Shown in pieces: positions 5,795 through 6,932 of a stretch of 6,932 bases of DNA. Origin of the DNA: CF-161 sp035263645 (GTDB taxonomy: Bacteria > Chloroflexota > Dormibacteria > Dormibacterales > Dormibacteraceae); assembly GCA_035263645.1 (NCBI GenBank), contig DATFRD010000049.1:1-6932 (forward strand), given 5' to 3'. The number at the start of each line of letters is the position of its first letter. The first letter of the stretch is position 1. The notes below the pieces were generated by a model. That model made no database searches. It had not been told where the DNA came from and was given only the letters and a program-made list of their open reading frames with translations. The translations under genes and the position numbers were made by a program.

Positions 5795-6637
5795 ATGCGG
5801 CCGACCGTCACGATCCAGGTCGTCCTCTACCGGAGCGCCCGGCACCTGCCGCGCCTGGTCGCGGGCCTCCAGCACCTGGAGGCGGACGTCGACTGGCAGG
5901 TCCGCTTCCTCGACAACGCTCCCGACGACGGGTGTGAGGCCCTGCTCCGTCGGCTCCAGCCGTCGTTCCCCTACTCGATCACCGAGTCCCCTCGCGGGAA
6001 CATCGGCTTCGGCGCCGGCCACAACCTTCTCGCCGAACGCGCGGAGAGCGCCTATCTCTGGTTCCTGAACCCCGACACCGTCCCGTTCTGGGACTGCCTG
6101 GCCCGCCTGGTGGCGCGTGCGGAGGCCGTGCCGCGGGCCGGCCTGGTCGAGGCCGCCCAGTTCCCGGTCGAGCATCCCAAGGCGTACGACCCGGAGAGCC
6201 ACTGCACCAACTGGTGCAGCGGCGCCTGCCTGCTCGCCCGCACCGGCGTGTTCCGGGACCTCGGCGGCTTCGATCCGCGGCTCTTCCTCTACTGCGAGGA
6301 CGTGGACCTCAGCTGGCGCTGCTGGATGGCCGGCCGGGAGTGCCACTACCTCCCCCAGGCCAGGTGCGTGCACGTGACCCAGGAGCACGACACGGGGAAG
6401 GACCGCAGCGCCGAGCAGCGCTGGATGCACGTCGGCGCGCTGTTCCTCCGCGCCAGGCACTTCGGCGACGCCGAGGTCGAGCGGTACCTCGACGAGCTCT
6501 CGGGCTCCCTGGACCCTGGGCTGCTGGCGGAGGTGCGAGCCGCGTTCGACGCCATCCGTCCGCGTGGTCCGGCAGCGCCTCCGCATCCCAGGATGTCGCT
6601 GGCGAACGCCGGGGTGTACGGCGATGCCCGCTGGTGA
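5795..6637 (+). CDS. GT2-family glycosyltransferase, rhamnosyltransferase-like (GT-A fold)
   Basis: The 280-residue protein follows the inverting GT2 pattern of the WbbL/rhamnosyltransferase-like group. It opens with T-I-Q-V-V-L-Y-R-S (5-14). Then come F-L-D-N-A-P-D-D (38-45, nucleotide contact), N-I-G-F-G-A-G-H-N (69-77), and L-W-F-L-N-P-D (88-94), where N-P-D takes the place of the metal-binding D-x-D. S-G-A-C-L-L-A-R (142-149) and G-G-F-D-P-R-L-F-L-Y-C-E-D-V-D-L-S-W-R (157-175) follow, with E168-D169 at the catalytic base position. No membrane segment was seen. Rhamnose as donor is only a family-level guess. Seven of its nine cysteines lie between 137 and 191, starting with C137-x3-C141-x3-C145, which is unusual. 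The ATG at 5795 is the first start after an in-frame TGA (5786-5788). No clear Shine-Dalgarno is present. The last 14 nt overlap the next gene. Confidence 0.9.
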   Translation: MRPTVTIQVVLYRSARHLPRLVAGLQHLEADVDWQVRFLDNAPDDGCEALLRRLQPSFPYSITESPRGNIGFGAGHNLLAERAESAYLWFLNPDTVPFWDCLARLVARAEAVPRAGLVEAAQFPVEHPKAYDPESHCTNWCSGACLLARTGVFRDLGGFDPRLFLYCEDVDLSWRCWMAGRECHYLPQARCVHVTQEHDTGKDRSAEQRWMHVGALFLRARHFGDAEVERYLDELSGSLDPGLLAEVRAAFDAIRPRGPAAPPHPRMSLANAGVYGDARW

Positions 6638-6932
6638 GGGACCGCCCGCGGGGCGGGTCTGCTTCGTGGTCGGCGCCGCCGACGCGAACCCGTTGGACCT
6701 TCGCGACGCCCTCTACTCGGTGGTCGCGCAGACGTACGCGAACGTGTCTGCGGCCCTGGTTGTGGATGGGGAGGGGACGGCGTCGACAGCGCGGGCCGCT
6801 GCGCTGGCGGAGCGACTCTCGGGGCTGCTCGACGTCCGGGTCACGACCAGCCTGCAGGGTCTCCTGGAGGAAGACGGGGCGGGCTGGCTGGCCTTCCTGG
6901 GCGCGGACGCCCTCTTCCTGCCCCGGTTCGCC
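6624..6932 (+). CDS. N-terminal part of a GT-A/GT2-like glycosyltransferase, 3' partial
   Basis: The frame opens at the ATG at 6624, inside the end of the previous gene, and stays open for 103 codons to the window edge. R-V-C-F-V-V-G (11-17) could be the first strand. L-R-D-A-L-Y-S-V-V-A-Q-T-Y-A-N (26-40) matches the GT2 pattern [LI]-x-x-[AS]-[LI]-x-S-[VI]-x-x-Q-[TS]-Y, and A-A-L-V-V-D-G follows as the second strand. G-W-L-A-F-L-G-A-D-A-L-F-L-P-R-F (87-102) matches the F-L-D-A-D-D-x-x-x-P region, but the first Asp of D-x-D is Gly (G93-A94-D95), so metal binding may be altered. The 14-nt overlap with the previous gene (6624-6637) suggests translational coupling. Only a weak GGGG lies upstream as a ribosome site. 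The product and its full length cannot be judged because the gene is cut. Confidence 0.72.
   Translation, partial: MPAGEGPPAGRVCFVVGAADANPLDLRDALYSVVAQTYANVSAALVVDGEGTASTARAAALAERLSGLLDVRVTTSLQGLLEEDGAGWLAFLGADALFLPRFA

Noticed and set aside
1..6932. CRISPR array, tRNA or rRNA gene, insertion sequence, defence system
   Set aside because: No regularly spaced direct repeats, no cloverleaf or rRNA-like stretch, no transposase motif and no nuclease or toxin-antitoxin genes were found on either strand by reading.

Overview
The window is GC-rich bacterial DNA, with codon third positions almost all G or C. It has seven genes or gene parts, all on the + strand. Several features suggest an uncultured or little-studied actinobacterium: the base composition, a twin-arginine-exported protein, secreted proteins carrying 'P-x-R-x-x-D-[ST]-R' repeats, and genes without a Shine-Dalgarno whose -10-like box sits just before the start codon. 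A GC-rich neighbour phylum such as Dormibacterota or Chloroflexota cannot be excluded. No rRNA, tRNA, CRISPR array, insertion sequence or phage gene was seen.

Left part (1-2479), secreted proteins. The first gene enters from outside the window. Its visible start looks like the C-terminal end of an S53 (sedolisin/kumamolisin-type) serine peptidase, followed by three tandem copies of a ~110-residue beta-rich repeat. After a strong hairpin and a ~220-nt leader comes a 320-residue Tat-exported protein with an unrecognised N-terminal domain and one more copy of the same repeat. The shared repeat links the two proteins and is the most unusual feature here.

Right part (2480-6932), polysaccharide or glycoconjugate synthesis. 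In order: a class I SAM-dependent methyltransferase, a GT4-type glycosyltransferase, UDP-glucose 6-dehydrogenase (ugd, makes UDP-glucuronate), a GT2-type glycosyltransferase of the rhamnosyltransferase-like group, and the N-terminal part of another GT-A/GT2-like protein that overlaps the previous gene by 14 nt and runs off the end. Together they would supply UDP-glucuronic acid, transfer sugars and methylate a product, as in capsule, exopolysaccharide or cell-wall glycan clusters. Polymerase, flippase and priming transferase genes are not in view.

Regulation. Strong GC hairpins without a T-tract follow most stop codons within about 0-12 nt. The methyltransferase, and possibly ugd, look as if they are transcribed as leaderless mRNAs. 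This points to several short transcription units rather than one long operon, although the GT4-ugd and GT2-GT pairs are tightly packed.
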